A stretch of 64,000 nt of DNA. Source: Aeromonas media. Its GTDB lineage: Bacteria > Pseudomonadota > Gammaproteobacteria > Enterobacterales > Aeromonadaceae. The position numbers were made by a program, and so were the translations under genes. Shown one piece after another: positions 46,703-56,205 of this stretch. A model generated the notes under the pieces. That model was given only the letters and a program-made list of their open reading frames with translations, searched no databases and had not been told where the DNA came from. The stretch spans positions 12,681 through 76,680 of the forward strand of contig NZ_CDBZ01000137.1 of NCBI RefSeq assembly GCF_000819985.1. Reading direction: 5' to 3'. Each line of letters begins with the position of its first letter. The first letter of the stretch is position 1.

Positions 46703-48631
46703 ATGCTGAAGAATCGCATCGAAATGCGCGATCACAGTGCCGAGGGACGTCTGTTCTTCCGGCGCACCCTGGTCGCCTACATCGGCATGGTCGTCCTCAT
46801 GCTGGTGCTGCTGGGTAATCTCTATTACCTGCAAGTGGAGTCTTACGAAACCTATCAGACCCGCTCCAACGACAACCGGATCCGGGTCGTGCCGGTGGCA
46901 CCGCCACGGGGCCTCATCTATGACGCGAACGGCGTACTGCTGGCGGAGAACCGCCCGGTCTACAGCCTGGAAATCGTGCCGGAAGAGACCAAGGATCTGG
47001 AGAAGACAGCCGACGAGCTGATCACCCTGCTGGCCCTGCCGGAGGGGACCAAGGAGCGGTTCCTGGCCGAGGTGAAGCGCCAGCGCCGCTTCAAACCGGT
47101 GCCCCTGTTCGAGAAGCTGACCGAGTATCAGGTCGCCCTCTTCTCGGTCAACCAGCACAACTATCCGGGCGCCAGCATAGAGGCCTACCTCAAGCGCTAC
47201 TATCCGTTTGGCGATACCCTGACCCATGCGCTGGGCTATGTGGCCAAGATCAACACCCGTGACGTGGAGCGCCTCGACAAGGAGGACAAGCTCGCCAACT
47301 ATGCCGCCACCAAGGACATAGGCAAGCAGGGGGTGGAGAAGTTCTACGAGGATCAGCTGCACGGCGTGGCGGGCTACCAGGAGGTCGAGGTCAACAACCG
47401 CGGCCGGGTGGTGCGTACCCTCAAGTTCCAGCCGCCGGAGCCCGGCAAGGACATCTACCTCAACATCGACATCCGCCTGCAGCTTAAAGCACAGGAGCTG
47501 CTGGCCGGTCGTCGGGGCGCCATCGTCATGATGGATCCCAATACCGGCGCCATCCTGGCCATGGAGTCGAGCCCGAGCTACGACCCCAACCTGTTCGTGA
47601 CCGGCATCTCCAACACCAACTACTCGGCGCTGCTCAATGATCCGGCGCGCCCGCTGGTGAACCGTACCACCCAGGGCATCTATGCCCCCGCCTCCACCGT
47701 CAAGCCCATGATGGCGGTGATGGGGCTGAACGAGGGAGCCATCACCCCCAACTATCGCTACTTCGGCGGTCCCAGCTTCTCCATCCCGGGCACCACCAAG
47801 AAGTTTCGCGACTGGCGCCGCTGGGGCCATGGCTGGCTCGACGTCTATCGCGCCATCGAGGTATCGGCGGACACCTACTTCTACGATCTCGCCTACCGGG
47901 TCGGCATCGACAAGATCCACAGCTACATGACCAAGTTCGGCTTCGGTCAGTACAGTGGCGTCGACCTCTATGAAGAGACCAAGGGGGTCATGCCGTCCCG
48001 CGACTGGAAGATGGCGCGCTGGCGTCAGCCCTGGTATCAGGGGGACACCATCTCCATCGGTATCGGCCAGGGCTACTGGAGCTCCACCCCCATCCAGCTC
48101 GCCAAGGCGATCAGCATCCTGACCCAGAACGGTCACGACGTGACGCCACACCTGCTCAAGAGCACCGCCTCGGCGGATGGCGTGGTCAATGCCCCCATCA
48201 ACCCGAACGTGGCCATCGCCGCCAAGAGCGACACCTACTGGCAGGTGGCCAAGGACGGCATGTGGCGCGTCATCAACGGTCACGAGGGCACCGGCCGCCG
48301 CGCCTTTGCCAATACCCCCTACAAGGCGGCGGGCAAATCCGGTACCGCCCAGGTGGTGGGCCTGAAAGAGAACCAGGTCTACAACGCGGCCACCACCAAG
48401 GTGGAACACCGCGACAACGCCCTGTTCGTCGCCTTCGCGCCGTTCGAGGCCCCCAAGGCCGTGGTCGCCCTGGTGCTGGAAAACGCCGGTGGCGGCAGTG
48501 CCATGGGGGCGCCGGTCGCCCGCCACATGCTGGATGCCTACCTGCTGCCGCCGGAGCCACAGTTGCCCCCCGCCCCCAGCAAGCCATCCACCCAAAGCCC
48601 GGATCAGAGCGAGGCCGTTCCCAATGAGTAA
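46703..48631 (+). CDS. mrdA: Penicillin-binding protein 2
   Basis: 642 residues (E. coli 633). One TM helix at about 22-44 is followed by the dimerisation region PPRGLIYDANGVLLAENRPV and the transpeptidase domain with Ser331 and Lys334 (YAPASTVKPMM), SADTYFYDLA for the SxN position, and KSGTAQVVG for the KTG motif. PBP2 with RodA builds the lateral wall of rods. The order rlmH-mrdA-mrdB is conserved. The C-terminus is Pro-rich. Confidence 0.97.
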   Translation: MLKNRIEMRDHSAEGRLFFRRTLVAYIGMVVLMLVLLGNLYYLQVESYETYQTRSNDNRIRVVPVAPPRGLIYDANGVLLAENRPVYSLEIVPEETKDLEKTADELITLLALPEGTKERFLAEVKRQRRFKPVPLFEKLTEYQVALFSVNQHNYPGASIEAYLKRYYPFGDTLTHALGYVAKINTRDVERLDKEDKLANYAATKDIGKQGVEKFYEDQLHGVAGYQEVEVNNRGRVVRTLKFQPPEPGKDIYLNIDIRLQLKAQELLAGRRGAIVMMDPNTGAILAMESSPSYDPNLFVTGISNTNYSALLNDPARPLVNRTTQGIYAPASTVKPMMAVMGLNEGAITPNYRYFGGPSFSIPGTTKKFRDWRRWGHGWLDVYRAIEVSADTYFYDLAYRVGIDKIHSYMTKFGFGQYSGVDLYEETKGVMPSRDWKMARWRQPWYQGDTISIGIGQGYWSSTPIQLAKAISILTQNGHDVTPHLLKSTASADGVVNAPINPNVAIAAKSDTYWQVAKDGMWRVINGHEGTGRRAFANTPYKAAGKSGTAQVVGLKENQVYNAATTKVEHRDNALFVAFAPFEAPKAVVALVLENAGGGSAMGAPVARHMLDAYLLPPEPQLPPAPSKPSTQSPDQSEAVPNE

Positions 48632-48712
48632 CTCCGCACGCCTGCAAGGCATCTTGCCTCCCCAGGCCATCCATGCAGCACGAGGGCTTCTCCCATCATG
48701 AGTAACTCCGCC
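48624..48712. repeat. Duplicated rodA start sequence
   Basis: ATGAGTAACTCCGC occurs exactly at 48624 (overlapping the mrdA end) and again at the rodA start, 48698, 74 nt later. Flanking CGCC is also shared apart from one base. The first copy would encode MSNSAR then stop after 25 residues. Confidence 0.75.
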
Positions 48713-49801
48713 CGCCAACAGAGCCTCTGGTACCGACTGCACATCGACCTGCCGTTGCTGCTCGGCCTGCTGGCGCTGATGACCCTCTCCATGGTGGTGC
48801 TCTACTCCGCCTCCGGTCAGGATATGGACTCCATCGTGCGCCAGCTGGTGCGCGGCGGCCTCGCCTTCGGCCTGATGATCGGCCTGGCCCAGCTGCCCCC
48901 CTCCCTCTATGCGCGCTGGTCCGTGCCCCTGTTCACCCTGGTGGTGCTGCTGCTCATCGCGGTGGACGTGTTCGGTCACATCGGCAAGGGGGCACAACGC
49001 TGGCTGGACCTCGGCTTCATGAAGTTCCAACCCTCCGAGGTGATGAAGCTCTCCATGCCCATCATGGTGGCCGCCTGGCTCAGCCGGCACTCCCTGCCCC
49101 CCAAGTTCAGCCATGTGCTGATCGCGCTGGTGATGGTGCTACTGCCTACCCTGCTGATCGCGGCCCAGCCCGACCTCGGCACCTCCATCCTGGTGGCGGC
49201 CTCCGGTTTCTTCGTGATCTTCCTGGCGGGGATCAGCTGGTGGCTCATTGGTCTGGCTGTGCTGCTCATCGCCGCCTTTATGCCGGTGCTCTGGTTCTTC
49301 CTGATGCACGACTACCAGCGCCAGCGGGTACTGATGCTGCTGGACCCGGAGAAAGATCCCCTCGGGCGCGGCTACCATATCATCCAGTCCAAGATAGCCA
49401 TCGGCTCAGGCGGCGTGTTCGGCAAGGGGTGGCTGCAGGGCACCCAATCCCAGCTGGAATTTTTGCCGGAGCGCCACACCGACTTCATCTTCGCGGTGTT
49501 CAGCGAGGAGTTCGGCCTGGTTGGCGTGGCCCTGCTGCTGGTGATCTACCTCTACATCATCAGCCGCTGCCTCTTCATCTCCATGCAGGCCCAGAACAGC
49601 TTCGAGCGCCTGCTCGGCGGCGCCCTGACCCTCACCTTCTTCGTCTATGTGTTCGTCAACATGGGCATGGTGAGCGGCATACTTCCTGTGGTGGGGGTCC
49701 CCCTGCCGCTGGTGAGCTATGGCGGCACCTCCATGGTGACCCTGATGGCGGGCTTCGGCATCCTGATGTCCATCCAGACCCACAGAAGGCTGCTGGCCTG
49801 A
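48698..49801 (+). CDS. mrdB: Rod-shape SEDS glycosyltransferase RodA
   Basis: 367 residues (E. coli 370) with ten TM helices. SEDS signatures: [37 protein letters not shown] (the catalytic Asp region), [20 protein letters not shown] and [20 protein letters not shown]. RodA polymerises glycan strands with PBP2. The stop shares one base with the mltB start. Confidence 0.97.
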   Translation: MSNSARQQSLWYRLHIDLPLLLGLLALMTLSMVVLYSASGQDMDSIVRQLVRGGLAFGLMIGLAQLPPSLYARWSVPLFTLVVLLLIAVDVFGHIGKGAQRWLDLGFMKFQPSEVMKLSMPIMVAAWLSRHSLPPKFSHVLIALVMVLLPTLLIAAQPDLGTSILVAASGFFVIFLAGISWWLIGLAVLLIAAFMPVLWFFLMHDYQRQRVLMLLDPEKDPLGRGYHIIQSKIAIGSGGVFGKGWLQGTQSQLEFLPERHTDFIFAVFSEEFGLVGVALLLVIYLYIISRCLFISMQAQNSFERLLGGALTLTFFVYVFVNMGMVSGILPVVGVPLPLVSYGGTSMVTLMAGFGILMSIQTHRRLLA

Positions 49802-50814
49802 TGAGTCTGGGGTGGCGGGGGCTGGCCTGCTGGTTGCTGACGGCCGTGTCACTGACGGCCGGTGCGGCCCCCGAGCCACCGCAGCTGGAGCGGCTGGCCC
49901 TGCAGCACTCGGTGCCGCTTGCCGAGTTGCAGGCAGCCACCGCAAAGGCCCAATTGCGCCAGGAAGTGCTCGACACCATAACCCGCCCCTGGGAGGCCAA
50001 GCCCTGGCATCGCTACCGGCCGCTATTCGTCACCCCGGAGCGGATCAGGGACGGGGTCGGCTTCTGGCAACGCCACGCCGCCACCCTGACCAGGGCCGAG
50101 CAGCACTACCGGGTGCCCGCTTCCCTCATCGTCGCCATCATCGGCATCGAGACCTTCTACGGTCGCCAGATGGGTCGCCATTCCGTGCTCGACAGCCTCT
50201 ACACCCTAGGGTTCCACTACCCCGCGCGCGAGGAGTTCTTCGCCAAGGAGTTCGCCCAGCTGGTGCTGCTTGCCCGGGAGGAGAAGTGGCCACTCACCCG
50301 CCTGAAGGGCTCCTACGCGGGCGCCATGGGCATGGGGCAGTTCATGCCCTCCAGCTATCGCCACTACGCCGTCGACTTCGATGGCGACGGCAAGCGGGAT
50401 TTGTTTGCCAACCCGGCAGATGCCATCGGCAGCGTGGCCAACTACTTCGCCGAGCACCGCTGGCGCTGGGGGGAATCCGTCGTGGAGCCCGCCTTGATTG
50501 GATTGGCGCCTGTGGGTACCCTGCTGAGGCCAGAGCCCGAGCTCAAGCAGCAGTGGGCCGAGCTGGCCGCCGCCGGGATCGAGCTCGCCGCCCCGCTGGC
50601 ACCGGACACGCCGGTCAAACTGCTGGCATTGGAACAGGCAGACGGACCCGAATACTGGGTCGCTCGCCACAATTTTTATGTGATCACCCGCTATAACCGC
50701 AGCCCCCTCTATGCGATGGCGGTGCATCAACTCAGTCAAGCCATCCAGGACGCTTATGCATTACAGCCACAGACTTCTCCCCCTCAGCCTGACCTTGTTG
50801 CTGGCCGCCTGTAG
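49801..50814 (+). CDS. mltB: Lytic murein transglycosylase B
   Basis: 337 residues. The SLT_2 domain is clear: SLIVAIIGIETFYGRQMG with catalytic Glu117, SYAGAMGMGQFMPSSYRHYA, and FDGDGKRDLF (calcium loop as in E. coli MltB). A Sec signal at 1-22 (LLTAVSLTAGA) lacks the lipobox Cys of E. coli MltB, so this form may be soluble in the periplasm. Its last 19 codons overlap rlpA by 59 bp. It is inserted between mrdB and rlpA, as in many Aeromonas and Vibrio relatives. Confidence 0.93.
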   Translation: MSLGWRGLACWLLTAVSLTAGAAPEPPQLERLALQHSVPLAELQAATAKAQLRQEVLDTITRPWEAKPWHRYRPLFVTPERIRDGVGFWQRHAATLTRAEQHYRVPASLIVAIIGIETFYGRQMGRHSVLDSLYTLGFHYPAREEFFAKEFAQLVLLAREEKWPLTRLKGSYAGAMGMGQFMPSSYRHYAVDFDGDGKRDLFANPADAIGSVANYFAEHRWRWGESVVEPALIGLAPVGTLLRPEPELKQQWAELAAAGIELAAPLAPDTPVKLLALEQADGPEYWVARHNFYVITRYNRSPLYAMAVHQLSQAIQDAYALQPQTSPPQPDLVAGRL

Positions 50815-51688
50815 CAGCCAGCCGGAGCCACAGCCGCTGCCGCCCGAACCCGTCCCGCAGGAAAAACCCCAGGTGATCGAGATCCCGCAGGCCACCGGCG
50901 CCATCCCGCGCCCAGAGCCCCTGAGCGAGAGCGGCAACCGTGACTACTGGATCGGCAAGCAGAAATTCGAGGTGTGGCGCGACATCAAGCACTACAGCGA
51001 GGAGGGCACCGCCAGCTGGCTGTCTCAGGATCTCGATGGCAACAAGACCGCCAACGGCGACGTGCAGGACAGCACCCTGTTCAGCGCCGCCCACCGCAAC
51101 CTGCCACTGCCGAGCTATGTGCGGGTCACCAACCTGGACAACGGGCTGGAGACCATAGTGCGAGTCAACGATCGCGGTCCCTTCGGCAGCGAACGCCTGA
51201 TCGATCTCTCCCAGGCTGCGGCCACACAGCTGGAGATGGTCGATGGCGGCGAGGCCCGGGTGCGGCTGGAACTCATTACCGATCAGCCGGATCAGATGGT
51301 CGAGATGGTGCCCATGACGCCGATGCAACCCATGCAACCGGCAGCCCAGGAGGCCGCCTTCCTGGGTGAAGCCCAGCCAGCGGCTGCGACCACAGTCGCC
51401 CCGGCCAAGGCTGCTCCCGCTGCGACCGCCACGGCGACCACCACCCTCTCCACACCCAAGGCCGCAACCGGCCAGGGCAAGATGATCCAGGTGCTGGCCA
51501 GCGGCTCCCAGCCCAGAGCCGAGGCCATGGGCAAGGTGATGACCCAGCGCTATGGCGTGCCCTACCAGGTGGTGGCCCACGACGCCATTTTCCGGGTCTT
51601 GCTGGGACCGGTCGCCGCCGATCAACAGGCCAGTCTGCTGGAGCAGATCCGGCAGGGGGGGCTGGAACAGGCTTTCATCGTTCCCTGA
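50756..51688 (+). CDS. rlpA: Septal-ring lipoprotein RlpA
   Basis: 310 residues from the ATG at 50756, within the end of mltB. Lipobox LLLAACS with Cys19. The double-psi beta-barrel domain has the catalytic Asp in VNDRGPFGSERLIDLS and the ASWL and AAHRNLPLP strands. A low-complexity Ala/Pro/Thr/Met linker (roughly 190-240) leads to a C-terminal SPOR domain that binds denuded glycan. RlpA is a lytic transglycosylase in Pseudomonas. Its longer frame start at 50711 is inside mltB and has no SD. Confidence 0.94.
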   Translation: MHYSHRLLPLSLTLLLAACSSQPEPQPLPPEPVPQEKPQVIEIPQATGAIPRPEPLSESGNRDYWIGKQKFEVWRDIKHYSEEGTASWLSQDLDGNKTANGDVQDSTLFSAAHRNLPLPSYVRVTNLDNGLETIVRVNDRGPFGSERLIDLSQAAATQLEMVDGGEARVRLELITDQPDQMVEMVPMTPMQPMQPAAQEAAFLGEAQPAAATTVAPAKAAPAATATATTTLSTPKAATGQGKMIQVLASGSQPRAEAMGKVMTQRYGVPYQVVAHDAIFRVLLGPVAADQQASLLEQIRQGGLEQAFIVP

Positions 51689-51726
51689 TGACAGGGTCGA
51701 CAGAGTGAACCGTCACTTTCCCTCGG

Positions 51727-51751
51727 CGTCACGTCGTTTCCCGGCGTGACG
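51727..51751. repeat. Inverted repeat upstream of dacA
   Basis: CGTCACG / CGTGACG, 7-bp arms with 11 nt between, 40 nt after the rlpA stop. It could end rlpA transcripts or be an operator for dacA; no U-tract is present. Confidence 0.4.
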
Positions 51752-51815
51752 TCGACAATCGATGGATAAAAAACCAGACCAGATGGCACGCCGGACTATG
51801 ACCGACCGGCACATC

Positions 51816-51824
51816 TGGTATAGT
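51816..51824 (+). promoter_or_regulatory. Candidate extended -10 promoter of dacA
   Basis: TGGTATAGT gives an extended -10 (TG-n-TATAGT), 57 nt before the dacA ATG. The -35 region is poor, which an extended -10 can tolerate. Confidence 0.5.
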
Positions 51825-51880
51825 GGAGCCCGCTTTTTTTCAACTTGGGTACTCCCCATCCAGGCACCAGGAATTTCAAG

Positions 51881-53110
51881 ATGTCCAAATTTGCCCGTTC
51901 CGTTATTCTGGCCTCCCTGCTAAGCGCGACCGCCCAGGCCAACCAGCCGGTACCGACGCCGGATTCGGCTCTGCCGACTGCCCAGCCGGTCCCCACCCTG
52001 AACAGCGCCCCCATGGTGGTGCCTGCCGCGCCGGAGATCTCCGCCAAGGCCCATATTCTGATCGACTACTACTCCGGTCAGGTGCTCGCCGAGCAGAACG
52101 CCGAAGAGCGTCTGCCCCCCGCCAGCCTGACCAAGATGATGACCTCCTACATCATCGGCCAGGAGCTGCTGAAGGGGAACATCAAGCGCACCGACATGGT
52201 GACCATCAGCCAGAACGCCTGGTCCAAGAACTACTCCGACTCCTCCAAGATGTTCATCGAGGTGGGCAAACAGGTCTCGGTCGATGATCTCAACAAGGGC
52301 ATCATCATCCAGTCCGGCAACGACGCCTGCGTCGCCATGGCCGAACACCTGGCGGGCAGCACCGACTCCTTCGCCAGCCTGATGAACTCCTGGGCCGCCA
52401 AGCTCGGCATGAACGACAGTCACTTCATGAACCCCCACGGTCTGGATGCGGAGGGTCACTACAGTACCGCCCATGACATGGCCCGTCTGGGTCAGGCGCT
52501 GATCCGCGACCTGCCGGAGGAGTACAAGATCTACTCCCAGAAGTCGTTCGTGTTCAACGGCATCACCCAGCACAACCGTAACCGCCTGCTGTGGGATCAG
52601 TCCCTGCAAGTGGATGGCATCAAGACCGGCCACGTCAGCCAGGTCGGCTACAACCTGGTCTCCTCCGCAACCAACAACGAGGGCATGCGCCTGATCGCCG
52701 TGGTGCTGGGCGCCAGCAGCGAAGGTTCCCGCGCCGCCGAGAGCAAGAAGCTGCTCACCTACGGTTTCCGCTTCTTCCAGAGCCTGACCCCCTACAAGGC
52801 GGGTACCGAGCTGGTCACCCAGAAGATCTGGATGGGCGACAAGTCCGAGGTGAAGCTGGGCGTCGATCAGGATGTCTCCGTGCTGGTCACCCGTGGTCAG
52901 GGCAACAACCTGAAGGCAGACTTCCAGCTCGAGAGCGAACTGAAGGCACCGCTGGCCAAGGGTCAACGTGTCGGTACCGTGTTCCTGAAGCAGGGTGACA
53001 AGGAGATCAAGCAGGTTCCGCTGGTCGCCCTGGAAGAGGTGCAGGAAGGTGGCCTGATGAGCCGTCTGTGGGATTACCTGGTGATGCTGGTCTCCAGCTG
53101 GTTCAAATAA
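51881..53110 (+). CDS. dacA: D-alanyl-D-alanine carboxypeptidase (PBP5/6)
   Basis: 409 residues from the ATG at 51881. A signal peptide is followed by an unusual Pro-rich spacer with an internal repeat (QPVPTPDSALPTAQPVPTL). The catalytic motifs are Ser82-Leu-Thr-Lys85 (PPASLTKMMTSYI), SGN (SGNDACVAMAEHL) and KTG (IKTGHVSQVGYNL). The C-terminus is an amphipathic anchor (LMSRLWDYLVMLVSSWFK). It removes terminal D-Ala from pentapeptides and controls cell shape. It follows rlpA as in E. coli. Confidence 0.96.
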   Translation: MSKFARSVILASLLSATAQANQPVPTPDSALPTAQPVPTLNSAPMVVPAAPEISAKAHILIDYYSGQVLAEQNAEERLPPASLTKMMTSYIIGQELLKGNIKRTDMVTISQNAWSKNYSDSSKMFIEVGKQVSVDDLNKGIIIQSGNDACVAMAEHLAGSTDSFASLMNSWAAKLGMNDSHFMNPHGLDAEGHYSTAHDMARLGQALIRDLPEEYKIYSQKSFVFNGITQHNRNRLLWDQSLQVDGIKTGHVSQVGYNLVSSATNNEGMRLIAVVLGASSEGSRAAESKKLLTYGFRFFQSLTPYKAGTELVTQKIWMGDKSEVKLGVDQDVSVLVTRGQGNNLKADFQLESELKAPLAKGQRVGTVFLKQGDKEIKQVPLVALEEVQEGGLMSRLWDYLVMLVSSWFK

Positions 53111-53134
53111 GCAAGGCCTATTATCATCACCAAA

Positions 53135-53165
53135 CAGCGGCGCCAACAGGCGCCGCTGCTGTCTT
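53135..53165 (+). terminator. Probable terminator of dacA
   Basis: CAGCGGCGCC / GGCGCCGCTG, 10-bp stem with a 4-nt loop, 24 nt after the stop; the T-rich tail is modest. Confidence 0.55.
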
Positions 53166-53399
53166 TACCGTGCAATTGCAGTGAATAACCCTGCAATCTG
53201 CAGGTTCCGCCGACGCTCCATTTGTGGTAAAAAGCAGCATTCCCACGTCCTGTCGACCTGGCGGGCCTTGATCCCGTGCCGGGCAATGCCCATATAACGT
53301 GGAACCGTGCCCATGGTTGACGCGACTGGCGGCCCGAGCCCCTCGGCCAAACAAGATGCAAGATGACGTCGTTTGATGACGACACTAAAGGTGAGTGAG

Positions 53400-53663
53400 A
53401 TGAATACCAAGTTTGATGAGCTGCTGGAGTTCCCCTGCAAGTTCCCGTTCAAGGTGCTTGGCGTGGCCGATCCCGCCCTGCCGGATCAAGTGGTTGAAGT
53501 GTTGCAGCAACACGCCCCAGGCACTTATAGCCCGACCGTTCAGCCCAGCACCAAGGGCAACTATCACTCGGTACGAGTGACGGTCACCGCCCAGAGCAAG
53601 GAGCACATCGAAGCCATGTACACCGCACTCGGCAAGATCGAGCTGGTTCGCTACGTCCTGTGA
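53400..53663 (+). CDS. ybeD: YbeD family (DUF493) regulatory protein
   Basis: 87 residues, as in E. coli Ybe[17 protein letters not shown] and [12 protein letters not shown] are conserved, with an ACT/ferredoxin-like fold expected. The role is uncertain; the gene is almost always linked to lipB. The ATG at 53400 is supported by AAAGGTGAG upstream and by length. Confidence 0.95.
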   Translation: MNTKFDELLEFPCKFPFKVLGVADPALPDQVVEVLQQHAPGTYSPTVQPSTKGNYHSVRVTVTAQSKEHIEAMYTALGKIELVRYVL

Positions 53664-53745
53664 GTCGCCTCTCTCGCCCCGCCATCGGGGCGAGCGATTA
53701 TTTGCCATTCTGTTTTGCCGACGCAAGCGCCGTCAGTGAGGAAAG

Positions 53746-54423
53746 ATGTCATCACAGATCCCCGCCCAGCCACGGCTGTTAGTCAGACAGTTGGGCCGTC
53801 GCCCCTACCAGCCGGTGTGGGACGCCATGAAGGCCTTCACCGACAACCGCACCAGCGATACCCCGGACGAGTTCTGGGTGGTGGAGCACGACCCCGTCTA
53901 CACCCAGGGCCAGGCTGGCAAGGCCGAGCATCTGCTCGCCCCCGGTGACATTCCGGTGGTGCAGAGCGATCGCGGCGGCCAGGTGACCTATCACGGTCCC
54001 GGCCAGCTGGTGCTCTACGTGCTGGTGGACGTGCGCCGCAGCAAGCTCTCTGTGCGCGAACTGGTGACCTGCCTGGAAACCGCCATCATCAATACCCTGG
54101 CGAAGAGCGGTATTGAGGCCTATGCCAAGGCCGATGCCCCCGGCGTCTACGTGAAGAACGATCTGGGCATGGAGGCCAAACTCGCCTCCCTGGGCCTGCG
54201 CATCCGCAAGGGCTGTTCCTTCCACGGGCTGGCGCTGAACGTCAACATGGACATGACCCCCTTCCTGCGCATCAATCCGTGTGGCTATGCGGGCATGACC
54301 ATGACCCAGACCAGCGCCCTGGGCGGCCCGCAGAGCGTGGCCGAGGCGCAATCCATCCTGGTGATGGAGCTGGCCAGCCTGATTGGCTATGAGACGATCA
54401 CGAATACCGAAGAGGCAGCATGA
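53746..54423 (+). CDS. lipB: Octanoyl-[ACP]:protein N-octanoyltransferase
   Basis: 225 residues (E. coli 213). [16 protein letters not shown] is the active-site block; catalytic Lys is in [12 protein letters not shown], and the catalytic Cys in [10 protein letters not shown]. LipB moves octanoate from ACP to lipoyl domains. The start at 53746 has GAGGAAAG upstream. Confidence 0.97.
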   Translation: MSSQIPAQPRLLVRQLGRRPYQPVWDAMKAFTDNRTSDTPDEFWVVEHDPVYTQGQAGKAEHLLAPGDIPVVQSDRGGQVTYHGPGQLVLYVLVDVRRSKLSVRELVTCLETAIINTLAKSGIEAYAKADAPGVYVKNDLGMEAKLASLGLRIRKGCSFHGLALNVNMDMTPFLRINPCGYAGMTMTQTSALGGPQSVAEAQSILVMELASLIGYETITNTEEAA

Positions 54424-54508
54424 ACAAGCCCATGCTGCGTGGTCATGAGGGCCCCGACAGGACCCTGGTGACTATCAATCAGACAATAACAAACACCGAG
54501 AGTGAATC

Positions 54509-55474
54509 ATGAGCAAACCCGTTCGTATGGAGCCGGGCGTCAAGCTGCGCGATGGCGACAAGATGGCCCTGATCCCGGTGAAATTCATGCCGGATCCCAA
54601 CGAGGAAGTGCTGCGCAAGCCGGACTGGATGCGGATCAAGCTGCCGCCGTCGAGCCAGAAGATCGAGCATATCAAGAGCACCCTGCGCAAGAACAAGCTG
54701 CACTCGGTATGTGAAGAGGCCTCCTGCCCCAACCTGGCGGAGTGCTTCAACCACGGCACCGCCACCTTCATGATCATGGGCGCCATCTGCACGCGCCGCT
54801 GCCCCTTCTGCGATGTGGCTCACGGCCGCCCGCTGGCGCTGGATCCCGAGGAGCCGAAGAAGCTGGCACTCACCATCAAGGAGATGGGGCTGAAATACGT
54901 GGTCATCACCTCGGTGGACCGCGACGATTTGCGGGACGGCGGTGCCCAGCACTTCGCCGACTGCATCAAGCAGATCCGCGAGCACAGCCCCCAGACCCGC
55001 ATCGAGATCCTGACCCCGGACTTCCGCGGCCGCATGGAGCAGGCGCTGGAAGTGTTCCGCGAGACGCCGCCGGATGTGTTCAACCACAACCTGGAAACCG
55101 CCCCGCGCATGTACCGGGTTGCCCGCCCGGGCGCCGACTACAAGTGGTCTTTGGAGCTGCTGCGCCGCATCAAGGAGATGCACCCCCATGTGCCGACCAA
55201 GTCCGGCGTCATGATGGGCCTTGGCGAGACCAACGAGGAGATCGTCCAGGTGCTCAAGGACCTGCGCGAGCACGGCGTCAACATGCTGACCCTGGGTCAG
55301 TATCTGCAGCCGAGCCGTCACCACCTGCCGGTGAAGCGCTACGTGCCGCCCGCAGAGTTCGACGAGCTGAAAGACGTCGCCATGGATCTCGGCTTCAGCC
55401 ACGCCGCCTGCGGCCCCTTCGTGCGCTCCTCCTACCATGCGGATCTGCAAGCCAAGGGCGAAGAGGTCAAATGA
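54509..55474 (+). CDS. lipA: Lipoyl synthase
   Basis: 321 residues, identical in length to E. coli LipA. The auxiliary cluster ligands Cys68, Cys73 and Cys79 ([15 protein letters not shown]) and the radical-SAM ligands Cys94, Cys98 and Cys101 ([10 protein letters not shown]) stand at the same positions. It inserts sulfur at C6 and C8 of octanoyl-lysine. It lies 85 nt after lipB and is the last gene of the cluster. Confidence 0.98.
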   Translation: MSKPVRMEPGVKLRDGDKMALIPVKFMPDPNEEVLRKPDWMRIKLPPSSQKIEHIKSTLRKNKLHSVCEEASCPNLAECFNHGTATFMIMGAICTRRCPFCDVAHGRPLALDPEEPKKLALTIKEMGLKYVVITSVDRDDLRDGGAQHFADCIKQIREHSPQTRIEILTPDFRGRMEQALEVFRETPPDVFNHNLETAPRMYRVARPGADYKWSLELLRRIKEMHPHVPTKSGVMMGLGETNEEIVQVLKDLREHGVNMLTLGQYLQPSRHHLPVKRYVPPAEFDELKDVAMDLGFSHAACGPFVRSSYHADLQAKGEEVK

Positions 55475-55513
55475 TCTCGCCCGAAAGAGGGGTCAAATAA
55501 CCTCTCCTGCTAA

Positions 55514-55543
55514 AAGAAGAGCGCCCAAGGGCGCTCTTCTTGT
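55514..55543 (+). terminator. Terminator of lipA
   Basis: AAGAAGAGCGCCC / GGGCGCTCTTCTT, 13-bp stem with a 2-nt centre, 39 nt after the stop. The core equals that of the hairpin after lnt. Confidence 0.8.
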
Positions 55544-55638
55544 TGAACATGTCGGACTCGACACGCCCGGCCAACCCCATGGCTAATTCCCGGCGCCGGG
55601 GTTAAGGTGGCGACTCCCTTTCCTTGAGTGACACTCAG

Positions 55639-56157
55639 ATGCCAACCCCTATCGTTCGTCTGATCCCCATGGATGAGGCGGCTTTCCCCGCCTATCGCGA
55701 CTACTTCATCGATGACTACGCCCAGGATCTTGCCAGCAATCACGGGCTGACCTTGGCCGATGCTCGCCATCAAGCCGAGGCTTCCTTGCTGCAACACCTG
55801 CCCCAAGGAGCCGCCACGCCGGGCCAGAGCCTGTTCTGCATCCTCCCTGTGAGTGACACTGTGAGTGGCAATACGGGGAATGAAGTCGCGCCGACGGCGG
55901 CCATCGCCGGCTATCTCTGGCACTGTGTCGACAGCGCCGCCCACACCACCTTTATCTATGACTTCTACACACTCCCGGCCCATCGTGGCCTGGGATATGG
56001 CAAGGCCGCCATGGCGGTGCTGGAGGCCGAGTTGAAGTGCCTCGGCGTCAGTCAGATCAAGCTGAGGGTCGCCCATGACAACCCCAGAGCCAGGGCCCTC
56101 TACGAAGAGATCGGCTTTCACATCACGGGCTACAACATGGCCAAGATGCTGGGTTGA
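55639..56157 (+). CDS. GNAT acetyltransferase
   Basis: 172 residues from the ATG at 55639; a TTG at 55624 is also in frame. The acetyl-CoA site reads LPAHRGLGYGKAAMAVLEAE, and HDNPRARALYEEIGFHITGY is the usual C-terminal strand-helix. The N-terminus (RLIPMDEAAFPAYRDYFIDD) resembles the RimI/YhbS-like GNATs with a long first helix. The substrate is unknown. It is alone between lipA and nqrE. Confidence 0.88.
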   Translation: MPTPIVRLIPMDEAAFPAYRDYFIDDYAQDLASNHGLTLADARHQAEASLLQHLPQGAATPGQSLFCILPVSDTVSGNTGNEVAPTAAIAGYLWHCVDSAAHTTFIYDFYTLPAHRGLGYGKAAMAVLEAELKCLGVSQIKLRVAHDNPRARALYEEIGFHITGYNMAKMLG

Positions 56158-56205
56158 TGGCTCTCGTCATCAACCCTCTTTCCTCATGCCATGGTGAGCC
56201 GGCGC

